Part shown: piece after piece, positions 1-11,790 of the stretch | Numbering within the stretch: position 1 is the stretch's first letter | Layout: each line of letters starts with the position of its first letter | Assembly (NCBI GenBank): GCA_963556145.1 | Contig: OY744468.1 | Location: forward strand, 2,542,001 to 2,606,000 | Source: Hygrocybe punicea | Taxonomy: Eukaryota; Basidiomycota; Agaricomycetes; Agaricales; Hygrophoraceae | Direction: 5' to 3' | Length of the DNA: 64,000 bases | Translations under genes and position numbers: made by a program | Notes under the pieces: generated by a model | What the model was told of the DNA's origin: nothing | Seen by the model: the letters and a program-made list of their open reading frames with translations, nothing else | The model's database searches: none

Positions 1-624
1 CGGCGCTCACGACGCAAATGAGGTGGTGATGGTGATGGGGGAGAGAGAAGAGGGCCTTGGCCGAAAAGGAAACGCTAGTGGAGATCAGGATCGCGCGATC
101 ATGGCCAAACAAAGCCCGATTCGGCAACCCACCTGGCAATGGCCGTGTATTGGGGTGGTGACACTTCTTTGCTTATGTGGGGGTCACCATCGAGGTGCCC
201 AGGCCCAGGCGGTACCCCAGGGTATACCTTATGTACCAGGACGTGCGGCAATCACCTTGATGTGCGGCAATCACCTTCAAGTCATGCAAGCTGCCCCTGA
301 AGGCCTGAAGTTGCAATTCCAGCTTGTAGTGGTGCGAATGGAAAGGTCATTGAGGCTTGAGCGTTGAGCGCGAGGTGTGACCCTCTCCACGCCTCCAAGG
401 TAATTCTGGGCAACTTGCCATTGATATTGTGTATACGCCGAACGAATGTTCGTTTTCCATACGAGCGCGTCTTGTTTCGACATCATGTTCCACTCATCGT
501 CCAGCAATGCATTCCTCCACAAGTAAGACCGCCTCCTATCTGTCGAAAGGTATGGTCCGATAGCCTATAGATCCTGGTCCCGGTTCTGGCTCAATTCAAG
601 CACCCCTCTGTTTTATCCCGCATA
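1..624. other. No confident gene; possible minus-strand coding fragment
   Basis: I see no gene here that I can support. A minus-strand frame that begins with ATG near 522 and runs to 277 has an amino-acid mix that could be coding (it starts MWRNALLDDEWNMM), but I do not recognise it and it has no partner exon that I can find. The plus-strand frames in this stretch look like noise. Confidence 0.3.
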
Positions 625-3191
625 ATGTCGCCCATCAGAACCTTGCCCAATATCCACCTTTCTTATCGAACCACCCAGGCAATAGCCAGGTCCCTGTCCA
701 GGCTGGCCACAAGTGTCAAAGGAATACTCAACCCCTCGTTCTCTCATTTGTATCGCCGTCCTATCACTTCAGGCCCAATATTCCCTCCCCACGCCGTACT
801 TAGTCCTGGCTCCTCCAACTTTGCCCAGATGGCAGCTGCTGGCCATTTTGTGGACAAGAGTGCCGCCCTGGGTGACTTTCTCGCTACAGACAACCCTATC
901 CATCTCCTCCTGCATCCACGTCGTTCGGGCAAGACAACCCTTTTACGCATGTTTCGGTGGGATATGCGATCATTTTAGTACCTTCACTCCTTGATAAAGC
1001 ATCGGCATCTGGTTTAGTGCTTTTTTCGATCTCACCGGGGATGCGCAAAAGAAGGAACTGTTTACCAAGAATGGTCTTGCTATCACTCACCACCCGAAAT
1101 TTGAGTTGGAATTTGGGCAATATCCTGTGTTGGATGTAGACTTCTCGGTGAGCAAGTTGCTTGCTCATGCCACCATTGACACTCATGAGGAGCATATCTG
1201 CCCCAAGAGCGTGATCGGTGAGACCATGGGTGAGCTCCTGCAGAATTATAAGGTCCATGTTATAGAAATAGCCAGGCAGCTAGAGGATTTGGGCCTTTTC
1301 AGCGATTGTCATAAGCTGCCAAAGAATCTGCAAACATTCCTCAGCGAACTTTTGGCCAACACGCTACCTGACCCGTGGTGGCCGCGCTCATTGTTCAAAT
1401 TGACGCAGGTGCTCCACACCCTCCACAAGAGGGGGGTGGTGCTTTTGATTGATGAGTACGATACGCCAACCTCGCATGCTGCGCAATACAACTATTTCCC
1501 TGATGTCTGTCCTTTTCGTGTCGAGTGATACAGTTATTCACGTTAATTACCAGGCCAACAAATTCTTCCAATCAGTTTTCTCGCCGCTGCTTAAGGTCAG
1601 GCTGTCCCATTAGCCAGAGCCATTCACCCACCAAGCTTGCATTACAGAATAATGACAACCTCCGAGGCGCCCTTGTCGTCAGTATCTTGCATGTCGCCAA
1701 AGCTGGTTGGCTATCTGGAGTGAATAACCTAGAGGTCAGTCATCCTTCCTGTGCCAATTTTTGCTATCTAGGCTTTTTCCAACAGGTCTTTCCCTTGGGC
1801 GAATCAAAGGCATATTCTACGGCCTGTATGTTCACCGAGGCGGAAACAAAGTTGGTCTATCACCGACAGAATGAGTTATCACAGAATGTGGGAGTATTTT
1901 ATGTGTTCATCTTGTAATAACTAATAGATGTCCCTTTTTTCCATAGGGTCTCCCCTTCACACTTGACAAGATTCAAGCATGGTACAATGGTTACCATACA
2001 GCGGACAGTTTGAAACTCTTCAATCCTTGGTCGATTGCAAAGGCCCTCACCTCGGGGGAATTACGCCCATACCGGGTAGAGTCAGGTATGTTGTCTTCTC
2101 ATGTGTTTGGTCTTTGCATTTATCTTATCGTCCCATGGTAGGCTATGATAAGATTATGGAAGCACAAATCCTGCAAATGCTCAAGGCTAATGATCATTTC
2201 TGTGTGCAAATGGCTGATCTGGTTGCAGGTAAATATATCCGGATCAAGTCTGAAGAGGATGTGTCATATCACTCGTGAGCCGTCTTCCATGTTTGTTTAT
2301 TTGGAAGGCTCATTATCATTGTGAGGATAACAAATCTCACAGTTCAACAGTTATGGACATTGATGCTTTATGCTGGATATCTAACCAGAGTATTGGCCCT
2401 TATCCTCGACTACAACACCAGCTAACCTTGTAGTAATGTAGGCGACAATGACTTCTGTTCCCGATGGCAACGAAGGTGCCAGCACTGCATCAATCACTAG
2501 CGGTGATGCTGATGCTAACACGGTCAAAGTGTTAATACCAAACAATGAAATTCTATCGGTTTTCCTTCGCTGGATAGGGCAAGATCTCTCCCAGCGACTC
2601 ACTCCCGAGCTCCGTGGCAGCAGCGTAATTTTGTTCCGGCACCTCACTCGTGGTTCTATGGTTTCGTTTGCCCAAACTCTCCGCCAGATCCTGTTCCAGT
2701 CAATGCCGAGTCAATATTTTGGTAGCAAGGAAGAGGTGTACCAGGCCTACCTCAAAGCATATCTCGACGCTGCCACTGCAGCTGAGCACACTTACCCTGA
2801 GTGGGAGTCTGGCATGGAATATGCTGCTGGCGCTGGCTGTCTTGATCTAATCTATCGCCGGGAGGACACTGCTGTCATCGTTGAGCTGAAGCGGGCAAAA
2901 CATGCGAAGAAAGAGGGTTATGGTGAGTCAGAGCGCCGAATCCTCAGACGCTTGGCTCGTGAGGCGATGGATCAATGTGCAGCCAGGCATTACCTCACGA
3001 TATTGCCCAAGCATGTTACCAAGCTTCGCATGTACGGAATAGGATTCCTTGGACCCTATTGTGCAGTTGATGGACAGCTGCTTGAGCGAAGTACAGGAGG
3101 TCAGTGGGAGGTCAAGGTCTTGTACTCTGCTGAGGATGATGATCAAGGCTGTGCGAAGATCTACACAACCTTAGAGTCCGGTAATTTGTAG
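625..3191 (+). CDS. AAA-ATPase-like protein with C-terminal PD-(D/E)XK nuclease-like domain
   Basis: This is a multi-exon gene of a family common and often multi-copy in fungi. The N-terminal half is an AAA-ATPase-like domain: a Walker A motif (HPRRSGKTTLL) lies at about 917-945 and a Walker B-like stretch (VVLLIDEYDTP) at about 1436-1470. Introns can be placed at about 952-1009, 1502-1551, 1603-1650, 1735-1785 and 1888-1946, with exons that read through in one protein (for example NKFFQSVFSPLLK and FPLGESKAYSTACMF). The last exon, from about 2448, carries GCLDLI...AVIVELKRAK, the D...ExK core of a PD-(D/E)XK nuclease fold (DUF1703-like). The start is the ATG at 625. One splice junction near 2276-2340 does not join cleanly in frame, so a small lesion is possible. 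The family is thought to be mobile or selfish, but its function is not established. Confidence 0.72.
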
Positions 3192-3476
3192 TGGCACTCA
3201 GAATAATATTCTTCCACACAGGATGAAGTGTTAAATTGTAATGCAAGGAAAATGCCAAAACTATTCCAATGTTGTGCTGACATTGTGACTGACGTTATCT
3301 CCTCGGACAATATTGAGACAATTACACAATTTTCCTTCATTTCCCCCACATTACTAGTATAACCAAGGTTTCCTCGCATTTTTCCTCGCATTTTTCCAGA
3401 GCAAAAGATACTTTTATTTTAATTTGTAATTATGATAAACCAATATTATTTGACTTATCATATTTAATTGGATATA

Positions 3477-3992
3477 CTGTACTGTTTTGATCAGAGCTTC
3501 ATGAGATCCCAGCGTGACCACAAGTCACCCTAGCTTCAGAGCTTCAGAGGTGAGCGTGATGCGTGACCTGGCCTACCTTTGCTTCATGACACAGCTCAGC
3601 TTTGATTTTACCTCCTCCTCGGCTTCAATTTCTCCTCCTCCCCTGTCACTTTGAGGCTAACTTTGATGTTGGTATCGTACTGGATAATCATCCTGCCCAG
3701 TTTCAGCACATTCCGCCCCTTTAAAGGTGTCTTAAAATTTTTCAATCCACTTTTGAACTCAGCAGATTGAGTATGGCCAGCGTGCCATTGCAAATGCCCA
3801 ATATAGAGATTTTTGGCATCATTAGTATAGTGTTTCGAAGCATGTAGCATTATATAACAGCTATAAATGTGTTTTTCCAATATGTCACGATTTAGCTTCG
3901 GAGCACACAAGTCAGTGTGACGGTCACTCAAAATAGGTTCCCTTCAGAGGGGGGCGTGACTGTGTGACAAAGCTCTGATTGAAACAGTACAG
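3477..3992. mobile_element. Tc1/mariner-type MITE, 516 bp, TA duplication
   Basis: A short non-coding element is bounded by inverted ends: CTGTACTGTTTTGATCAGAG on the left and its imperfect reverse complement (CTGTACTGTTTCAATCAGAG) on the right. A TA dinucleotide flanks each side (3475-3476 and 3993-3994). No transposase frame is present. Similar phrases (AGCTTCAGAG, GTGACC/GTGACT) recur just inside both ends. The TA duplication suggests mobilisation by a Tc1/mariner-type transposase. Confidence 0.7.
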
Positions 3993-4385
3993 TATTACTG
4001 GTGGAGTGGGTCCGAGGGTGCTTAAGGAATCATGCCCAGTGAAAAGTCACTTGGCTGGGAAAGGGTGGCAACGACTACAAAGGCTGGAATCGACAACCAG
4101 AGGATCAAAAATATTAAATTTACATAATACATAAGTAATAAGATCTCAAGGGGGGCCCGGCATTCAAAACCCGCACCTGAGGTGGGGGGGGTCACAGGCC
4201 AAGCAAAAAAAAGAAAGGAATACTTTAATATGTAGCGTTATATAGTAATTTTCAGACAGAGTTCACAATTGCTGCTGAACCCACCTGCATTGGCCAAGTA
4301 CAGAAGACTCAGGATATGACAGACATATATGCCTGCTTGTGTGGCAATAAAGTGAGTCAGACTGATATTGAGGCCAACAAGGCTG
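3993..4385. other. Intergenic, no gene seen
   Basis: AT-rich stretch with short homopolymer runs (poly-G near 4150 and 4183, poly-A near 4206). I see no gene, RNA or clear repeat end in it. Confidence 0.5.
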
Positions 4386-6235
4386 TAGCATGGGTGACCC
4401 GCGGGTCCCCAGGCCGAACACCATACCTGTACCTGCAGACACCGCACCCGTCACAGGTACAGGTCTGCATTACCCACCATCAGACACAGGTATAGTGGTT
4501 ACCCACGTCACCGCATGGGTAGCGTGGTGGGGGCTCGTCCCACTCCATCCTGGTCATTGTTGACCTCGCAAATGCCTCGCCATGTCAATTGACATGCGGC
4601 TGACGTGGTTCGCGAGGTCATTTGAGGGGGTCATGGTTCTGTCAACATTGTTGTTGACAGTCCCATGGACCTTCATCCCCTGGCCCATTCTTGTCCCACG
4701 TCGCATCGTTGCCAACCTCGTCACCATTGGCCAATCGGCTGGCATCATCGTGGCTGTCATCATCATGGCTGTCATCGTCCTGGCTGTCGTCATCATGGCC
4801 ATCATCGTTCTGGCTGTCATCATCGTGGCTGTCGTTGTCCCAGCCATCATTGTCCTGGCCATCATTGTCCTGGCCGTCATTGTCCTGGCCATCATTGTTC
4901 TGGCCGTCATCATTGTCCAGGCCCTCGCCGTCCACATCCATGTTGCCCTGTCCGTGTCACCCTGTCTGTGTCACCCTGTCCATGTTGTCCTGTCCACGTT
5001 GCCCTGTCTGTGTTGCCCTGTCCATGTTGTCCTGTCCACATCACCCTGTCCGCATCACCCTCATCACTGTCACTGTACTTTCGCGAGGTCTTCGTGTGTG
5101 TCTCCATGCCGGAGACCTTGCGAACATGCGTTGACGCATTGATTGACGCATCAACATCGTTTGCGAGGTGTGGACTGGAAGGCAGGGGGTTAGCTGATGT
5201 CAGTGGTGAATGATTCAGGCACGTACCTGTGCTGGTAAGTGGGCGCACCACTCTCCCAGCTGTTTCCCTTCATTGCCATGTTGTTGTTGTTGTTGGTTGG
5301 TGGTGGTGGTGGTGGTGGTGCCCTACGCGTCATACGCGTTGTGCACGCGACGATGGCCGGGTTGCACCCGCTTTGGTTGTTTTCGGCGGACACGTGGTGG
5401 TGGTGGCATAGGAGCCTCTTCGCGTGGGTGTCCAGGCGCATCATACGCGTTGTACATGCGACGACGGCCAGGTTGACCCTGCGTTTTGGCGTTCCTCGGT
5501 GGTGTTGGTGTTGCATGGTGGTGATGGTGGTAGTGGTGGTGTTGCGTGGTGGTGGTGGTGGTACGGTGCCACGTTCTGTGATATACAAATAAAATCAGTG
5601 AAAAAGTCAATAAAAATACATACCACGAAGGAGTGGGGGTGGATGCACCATCCCCCGCTGCTCGATGACTACCATTCCACTCCGTTCACATTCGTTTGCA
5701 TGCGCACGTGTTGGAGGAGTTGGTGTGTCCGGTGCGGCGTTGATCGCTGCTGTCATGGTCATGGCCGTCATGGTGGCAGTCGCCATCGTCGCCGTCGTGG
5801 TGGTGGTGGTGGTGATGGTGGTGACGGTGGTGTTGGTGGTGGTGGTGCGTCAACCTGTAATGTGTTAATGCGTTAGTTAAAGTTCAAATAAATAAAAATA
5901 AAAAACATACGCGGGCGGCAGGGAGTACCCCGCTGCCCGTTTTGTCGACCTCGGGTGCTCCATCGTCCTCGTTTGGCGTACATCGGGGGTGTTGCTGGTG
6001 GGCGTTGGTGACTTTGGGTGACTTTCGAAGTCAGCCAAGGAGCTGACTTTGGACTGTCGGTTTGCGGTTCAAACCGAGTTTGAAACCGTTTCGGCCCACA
6101 GCCAAATCCCCAAACCGGAGATCGAACAGTTCAGTCTCCGCTGGAAATTCCCAAACCGAAACCGAGACCGGCGGTTTCGGTTCGGTCTAAACCAGGTTTG
6201 GATCGGTCTGAGACTGAACTTCCCCAACACTAGCG
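4386..6235. repeat. Composite remains of hAT-like repeat elements
   Basis: This stretch is built from the parts found in the better-delimited hAT-like elements elsewhere in the window. It opens with TAGCATGGGTGACCCGCGGG, like the CGGGT-rich ends at 6917 and 21392. It holds TCAATTGA-type palindromic units at 4563-4618 and 5115-5169, a GGTGG/CCACC hairpin at 5231-5260 next to a minus-strand CAGGTACGT, an imperfect GGCTGTCATCATCAT-type minisatellite at about 4735-4925, and GGT-rich runs at 5280-5870. It closes with a GGTTCGG-rich stretch ending in CCCCAACACTA at 6235, which looks like a right end. I could not pair either end with a target duplication, so these are truncated or rearranged copies. 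Long open frames here are products of the repeats. Confidence 0.6.
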
Positions 6236-6916
6236 ACAGCTCAGTGCCAAGGTCGATGGCATCCCCAACGAAGTTGTCCAAGTCGACTTTGGAGGCCTCC
6301 GACGTCACGTACATCACTCCAGCTGTTTGGCTACTCCAGGACATCGCCAATCACGGTATCCACATGCCCAGCGTTACCCAGGCCCTCACCCTCACCGTCT
6401 AGGCGTATCCAACCCGGAGATTCTGGCGACTAGTACTGTCTGGTTTCTTAAGACTCGATGAAGGTAGTACTTCCCAATGTTCTACATGAAAAAAAAAGTA
6501 GATTTGTAGTTTGTTACCGCAAACAAAATAATACAGGAACTCTCCCAACCTCCCTCATCCACGCTCTACCACAAGTAAGATTCCGGCAAGTTGAAAGCTC
6601 TGGGTCATAGACTCCCAGTCTGGCCTGCGCCTCAAAGAAGCCTAATGGTTGGTGGTATTAGTGGAAAGAAAATCTGTGAACTGCAAATGAAAAAATAATA
6701 GATGGTGCAGGACAAACCTAGTATTATATAATTACTTCGGATCACACCTAGTGATTATCCGGGTGCATCAAGTCATCCATACACTCACCCACGTTGTGCA
6801 TGCCTGCCGCATTGTGATTGCTGCTGTGGAGCTTTGGCCATGCTCTTCGACTGCACTCATTGTAGGGAATCTGGTCAGAGATGTGCTCAGTTCATTGCTG
6901 GATTTCAACCAGTACG
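6236..6916. other. Flank of the first hAT-like element; possible exon of the split gene
   Basis: From 6751 to the target duplication at 6909-6916 a plus-strand frame is open (ending LLDFNQY). If the element at 6917-7876 is taken out, the frame runs on as AGHYIYRLTF, so this may be an upstream exon of the HECT-like gene that follows. The part from 6236 to 6740 contains only a short open frame and no recognisable feature. Confidence 0.35.
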
Positions 6917-7876
6917 TAGGGCACAGCACGGGTACGGGTTTACCTGCGGTTATTCCAAAACGGGTAATTCGGGTTCGGGTACGGTGTTTCGGTTTGCACA
7001 CCTTGTCAAAACCGTACCCGTTATCCGCGGGTGACGGGTTTTCACGGGTCTGTCAACCCAAGCCCCAGGTAGGTTTTTTCTTTGTTATTTACTTTATTTT
7101 CACATTAATTTCTTTACTTTTGCTAAGTTCGTGTGATATTTGCTACCACAACCGTGACAAGCGCAAACACAACAACAACGACAACAAGAAAACCCACGAA
7201 CGACAACGACAACGACAACCACGACAACCCCGCACGCCAAAAACGAACCACCAACGTCGCGACGGCGACAACAACGATAGAAAGGAAAGCCGGGAGGGTG
7301 GTGCGCCCACCTACCGGCCCAGGTACGTCCCCCCAATCCAGTCCCAACGAGGTCGGCTAACGAGGGGAATGGACGAGGCGAGGACGAAGACGGACACAGC
7401 AACAACGGTCCCACCTCGCGAACACGCTCCGGCCGTGTCAATTGACGTGCGGACGCCCATGGAAAGTCCCCAGCCCCATCCAACCTCGCAAAAACAGACG
7501 GAGCGCGTCAATTGACGTGTCCCCGTTGTTCGCGAGGTAGTTAGCATGCGCGGACGCCCATGGAAAGTGCCCGGCCCCATCCAACCTCGCGAAAACAGAC
7601 GGAGCACGTCAATTGACGTGCTCCCGTTGTTCGCGAGGTAGTTAACATGCGGGGATGCCCATGGAAAGTCCCTGGCCCCAACCCAACCTCGCGAAAACAG
7701 ACGGAGCGCGTCAATTGACGCGTCCCCGTTGTTCGTGAGGTAGTTAGGATGGAACACGGCGGGTACCCGCAGATAACGGGTACGGGTTGTACCCATCATC
7801 GGAGCGGGTACGGTTTCCGCGGGTACGGGTGCGGTGTCGGGAATTCTGACCCGCGGTATACCCGTGCCGTGCCTTA
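6917..7876. mobile_element. hAT-like non-autonomous element, 960 bp, 8-bp TSD CCAGTACG
   Basis: The element begins TAGGGCACAGCACGGGTA and ends with the imperfect reverse complement (TAAGGCACGGCACGGGTA). A perfect 8-bp direct repeat CCAGTACG flanks it at 6909-6916 and 7877-7884; an 8-bp duplication is the hallmark of the hAT superfamily. Inside each end are CGGGTACGGG-type subterminal repeats. The centre holds CAACGA-type simple repeat (7150-7280), a hairpin at 7290-7317 followed directly by CAGGTACGT at 7320-7328, and four TCAATTGA palindromic units. There is no transposase. It appears to interrupt an open reading frame. Confidence 0.85.
7416..7745. repeat. Tandem array of four TCAATTGA palindromic units
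   Basis: The TCAATTGA cores lie at 7438, 7508, 7609 and 7711, so the last three are spaced by about 101-102 bases. Each unit has a left arm CCTCGCGAA (or CCTCGCAAA) and the last three a right arm TTCGCGAGG (TTCGTGAGG in the last). Between units a conserved linker (GCCCATGGAAAGT, then CCCCATCCAA) repeats. It lies inside the hAT-like element at 6917-7876. Confidence 0.8.
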
Positions 7877-8786
7877 CCAGTACGCAGGTCATTACATTTA
7901 TCGGCTTACTTTTGTTCATCATCGCAGAATGTTCAACAGGGTCAACAGCTATGTTATTGCAGGCATCTTGAAATGGCCCATTCTTCCTCACCATCTCTCC
8001 CTCCCAAAGGAGGATGTGGAGAATCAAATTGTACAATATATAAACCGGTACACATGCCACCACTCCAGCCATTCCAAGTTGCTGAATGCTTTCTAGATTT
8101 CCCTACCAATCACACCGAGAACGCTGTGTCAATGTGGTCAGATATACTTAGCCCATTCAAGGTAAGCATAGCGGCTTGGTTATTCAAGGTATCTACTGAC
8201 ATTTTTGTGTTGTTGATATAAAGCATCAATACTCCAGGATCATCAATGCCCGTCCCTAATACCAGCGCATCTGTGAATGCCAGTCAAGTTACCTTCGCTT
8301 CATGGCAGCCCCCTCAGCCACCAAACCAGTCTTTGTCCACCAATGATCACCGTGTTGTGTCATATGTAACTAATTGTGTTACTCCTCTTGTTCCTGTGGG
8401 AGGTGCTCTGGCATTCCAGTCAGGGCTAGTGCTGCCAAAGTTTGGTTCAGAACTGATCTGAACCTGGTTCGAACTCCGAACCGAACCGGAAGTTCGGTTC
8501 AGTCCAGCACCTTGGGCTGAACTGAACCCCGGGTCCAGTTCGGGGTTCAGGCAACCCCCTCGTTGTTTAAACGGTTCACGAGCGGTTCAGAACTGCTGAA
8601 CCGATGTCCGCAGGCATGTATTGCTTTCTAAAAACACGAGGAACGAGGGGAAATTAGAATTAAGTCTATGTACGAATTGGGCGAGTTAAGGTCCAAGGCT
8701 CTCAGCCTCACACCTTCACTCGTCGCTATCTAAGATATCTGTCTGCTCCTCTCAGAGCGGCCATCTTTTCTTTCTTTTCCTGCAAA

Positions 8787-9664
8787 ATGAATAGAATCCA
8801 GTTTGACCCCGCACTCCTCCAATGCCCCGACTTCGCATCCAAGACGTATGCACTGGTCCGTGCCCCCTTCATCAATGCCAATACCACAGACAAACAAGCC
8901 GCCCTACTTCTGGTCAATGTCTGGAGGGCCAGCAACAACCTGGAAAAGCAACAATGGCAGGATCAGCACCAGAACAACATTGCAGCACAAGCAAACGAGA
9001 TACTACGCAAACAGGAAGCTGCTGAACAGCGAGCATTACTGCTCGCTCAAGAACAGGAGGCCCTCCATAGGACACGATGAAGAAGAATAAGACGAAATAC
9101 ATCCCAATACCCGATCGACCAATGCCCACCATCGTGCCAGTCTTTGCCTCCAACTATGCCACCAAAATGATGGAAAAAGGCCAATATATTGAATTATGGT
9201 ACTACACCAACGACGGCCTAGATGACGCCATGAAAACTAGCACGACGGTAGATGACGATGCTATGGCAATTTCCCGAAACCCCGATGGATCCACTTCCTG
9301 GGTCACCGTGGCAGCCGCCCGTCACTCCAAAAAAGCTGTCGATGACAAAGACATACCATGGGAGGACTTCTGTCAAGCTGTACCCAGAATGATACTAGCC
9401 ATGGAAGCAGCAGAATGGCCTGCTGAGCGCGTCATCATGCTCGCCACCTTCTGGGGCAACTTGCAGGTCCATGAATTCAGGTCCTCCCATGACACATTAG
9501 ACCAGCAGGCACTCCTGCTTTACCAAGCCAGACAACGCTGACTATGGCACCTCACCATACCCTCGCCACGAGGTGCATACAACATTGCCATCATTAACGA
9601 AGACATCATGCACAAAACCAGGGAAGAAGTTTATTGGGAAGATCACAGAACCAGAGACAATGAG
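8787..9664 (+). pseudogene. Decayed multi-copy basidiomycete protein gene carried inside the hAT-like element
   Basis: The ATG at 8787 opens MNRIQFDPALLQCPDF, and the frame ends at 9080 where it overlaps the continuing frame in ATGA, so a one-base shift is needed to continue into MKKNKTKYIPIPDRPMPT. This second part holds the strongly patterned segments IELWYYTNDGLDDAM, EDFCQAVPRMILAMEAAEWP and MLATFWGNLQVHEFRSSHD. An in-frame TGA at 9539-9541 then interrupts QRxLWHL, and the same frame continues to EVYWEDHRTRDNERDF at about 9664. I recognise the pattern as a high-copy hypothetical protein of Agaricomycetes with no known function; a charged coiled-coil-like stretch lies near 8980-9080. Two lesions make it a pseudogene. 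Confidence 0.7.
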
Positions 9665-10413
9665 AGGGACTTCTGCGTAAGTCTCCCTCCCATACCTGTT
9701 TCCCATTCATCAGCTAATCAAGATTCTCCGCTCTATTCCACGAACATCGCCCATTACCTGCCACTCGCACCCCCATATTGCGTGCGCCCGCGTTATGCCA
9801 TCTGTGCCCCCGTTTGCACGCATGCTCCTGTTTTGCACCATGCATGCTCCTACTTTGCACCATGCATGCTCCCCGTCTTAACCCCCCCTTTGACAACAGG
9901 CTGACCAACGAATTGGCTTAACACAAAGGACAGGTCCCAGCACCCCTTCCCACCGTAATCAAGACTACAAACGGCCTGATGACGCCTGGCGACGAACCGC
10001 CTCACCAGTCCATCACCGTCTGACAACAGATGAAGACTACTCAGAAGAGAGCCCACCGCCTATTGATTGGGAGTCCACTTTGCTCGACGCGTCGCTGGGC
10101 TCCTAAAATATGGGAATCGCAGCTCATCGGACTCCTCGTTTAAGTCTGGACCTTGGTGTCGGGTTTGAAAAAACCCCTGCGTGTTTTTTCCCCCAAAAAG
10201 AAGATTGCTATTCTGTAATCACAACTCTCTCCATATACCCTCAAAATTGACCAAAACTATAGCCTGCACGAACATAGATATTTTGCTCACATGAAAGTTG
10301 TACTCACATGCCAATTTCGGCAAATTTCCGTTTTTAGTCACCAAAGTTTAGTCTCAGACTCTCAGCCACGACAACACCCCGACAAATCACCCTCGAACGC
10401 AAGTAAGTTTTTT

Positions 10414-11790
10414 TAGTGTTGCCGAAGTTCGGTTCGGTCCGGTTTTTCGACTTTTTTGGAAAACCGGAACCGAAACCGTTGGTTCGGTTCAGCCAAATGC
10501 CAAACTGGAACCGGAACCGCGTCGAACGGTTTCAACGCGTTCGGTCTGCGTTCGAACGCGGTTCGAACCACGAACCAACCTCCAAATCTCCTCGTGAAGA
10601 CCAGGCGCACATCAATTGATGTGGCGCTGGGTTTCACGAGGGAAGCAGGAGGTGGGATGGGAGGTGGGGTGGTTGTAGCTTCAGGCTGGGGCATCTTCGG
10701 GCCCGGTACGGTGCATTGGCGGGCGGATGGAGGTGGGATGGTCGAAGGCGTGGACCGTGCCTGTCTGCGGTGGTGGGGAAAATTCGACAGCAAACGAAAA
10801 AAGACTTACCTGGCGACCGGGGTGGGTGCACCACTCTCCCGGCCAGTTCTCTCGCTTTCCGCGGCCAGTTCTCTCGCTTTCCGCATTTTTTTTGTGCGTG
10901 GTTGTTGCCGTTGTTGGCCCTTTCCGCGTCCTTCTTCATCGTTGCCATGCTGAATTCCTCGCAAACGATGTCTGCGCGTCTGTTGACGCGTCAGCCCGGG
11001 TTTGCGAGGTGTGTGGTTAGCAAGTTGTCGACGGGTTAAAGATAGCGTATGTACCTGGGCTGGTAGGTGGGCGCACCACCCTACCAGCCTTCAACTTCCC
11101 TGTCGTCGTCGTCGTCGTCGTCGTGTTGGTGTTGGTGTTGTAGGCGGCAGTGGTCGTGATCATCCGCGTTTGAGGCGGCAGGTTGCTGCTGCCACCGGTG
11201 TTGCTCTGCTGCTGCTGCCGGCGTTGCTGTTGCTGCTGCTGCTGCTGCTGTTGCGGTTGCTGTCGCTGGGGATCATTTGGCCGTCATCGTCGTCGTCGCT
11301 GTCGTCGTCGTCGGGGTGGTGGCATTGGTGGTGTTGCCACTGCCATTGCTGCTGCTGCCGCTGCTGCCATCGATTCACTCCGACTCGCGTTGGAATGCGA
11401 GGGAGGTTGTTGGGTGAAGTCGACCGCGGGCACCTTATTTATGTGGTCAAGGTGGGCCCTGTGGGGCTGTTCTATGTAAAAAAATGTCAGTAAAATATGA
11501 AATAAAGTCATTACTCACCGTGGTTGTTGAGTAACGTTAGTGTTGAGTCGAACTTGAAGTTGCGCGCGAGTATGTTTAAGGTCACATGACCTAAGTTCAC
11601 GCGACTGCATAGAAAAAAATGTGAAAAATTAAGTAAATGAGTATCTACGTAGGTAACTATACATTACGGTTCGCGGTTTGAACCGCGTTTGAACGCGGTT
11701 TGAACCGCATGTCAGTGCCAGAACCGCAAACTTAACCAGCGGTTCGGTTCAGCCAAATGGCTGAACCAGAACTGAACTTCAGCATCACTA
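10414..11790. mobile_element. Nested hAT-like element, 1377 bp, 8-bp TSD AGTTTTTT
   Basis: The left end is TAGTGTTGCCGAAGTTCGGT and the right end reads TAGTGATGCTGAAGTTCAGT in reverse complement. The 8-bp duplication AGTTTTTT lies at 10406-10413 and 11791-11798. GGTTCGG-rich repeats follow both ends. The centre alternates the two hairpin modules: TCAATTGA unit at about 10590-10644, GGTGG/CCACC hairpin at 10810-10846, CCTCGCAAA/TTTGCGAGG unit at 10957-11010 (core TGTTGACG), and hairpin at 11058-11089. GTC and TGC trinucleotide runs follow at 11100-11380. It has no credible gene. It is younger than the element it sits in. Confidence 0.85.

Noticed and set aside
4554..5876. Many overlapping long open frames on both strands
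   Set aside because: They are translations of short tandem repeats (GGCTGTCATCAT-type and GGT runs) and give low-complexity proteins in several frames at once.
6225..6235. A paired hAT-like element ending in CCCCAACACTA with duplication GCGACAGC
   Set aside because: No matching left end preceded by GCGACAGC was found in the window, so the element is not delimited.
7100..7515. Open frames of 127 and 254 residues across the hAT-like element
   Set aside because: They are produced by CAACGA-type repeats and the hairpin modules; no domain, and the same phrases recur in every copy of the repeat.
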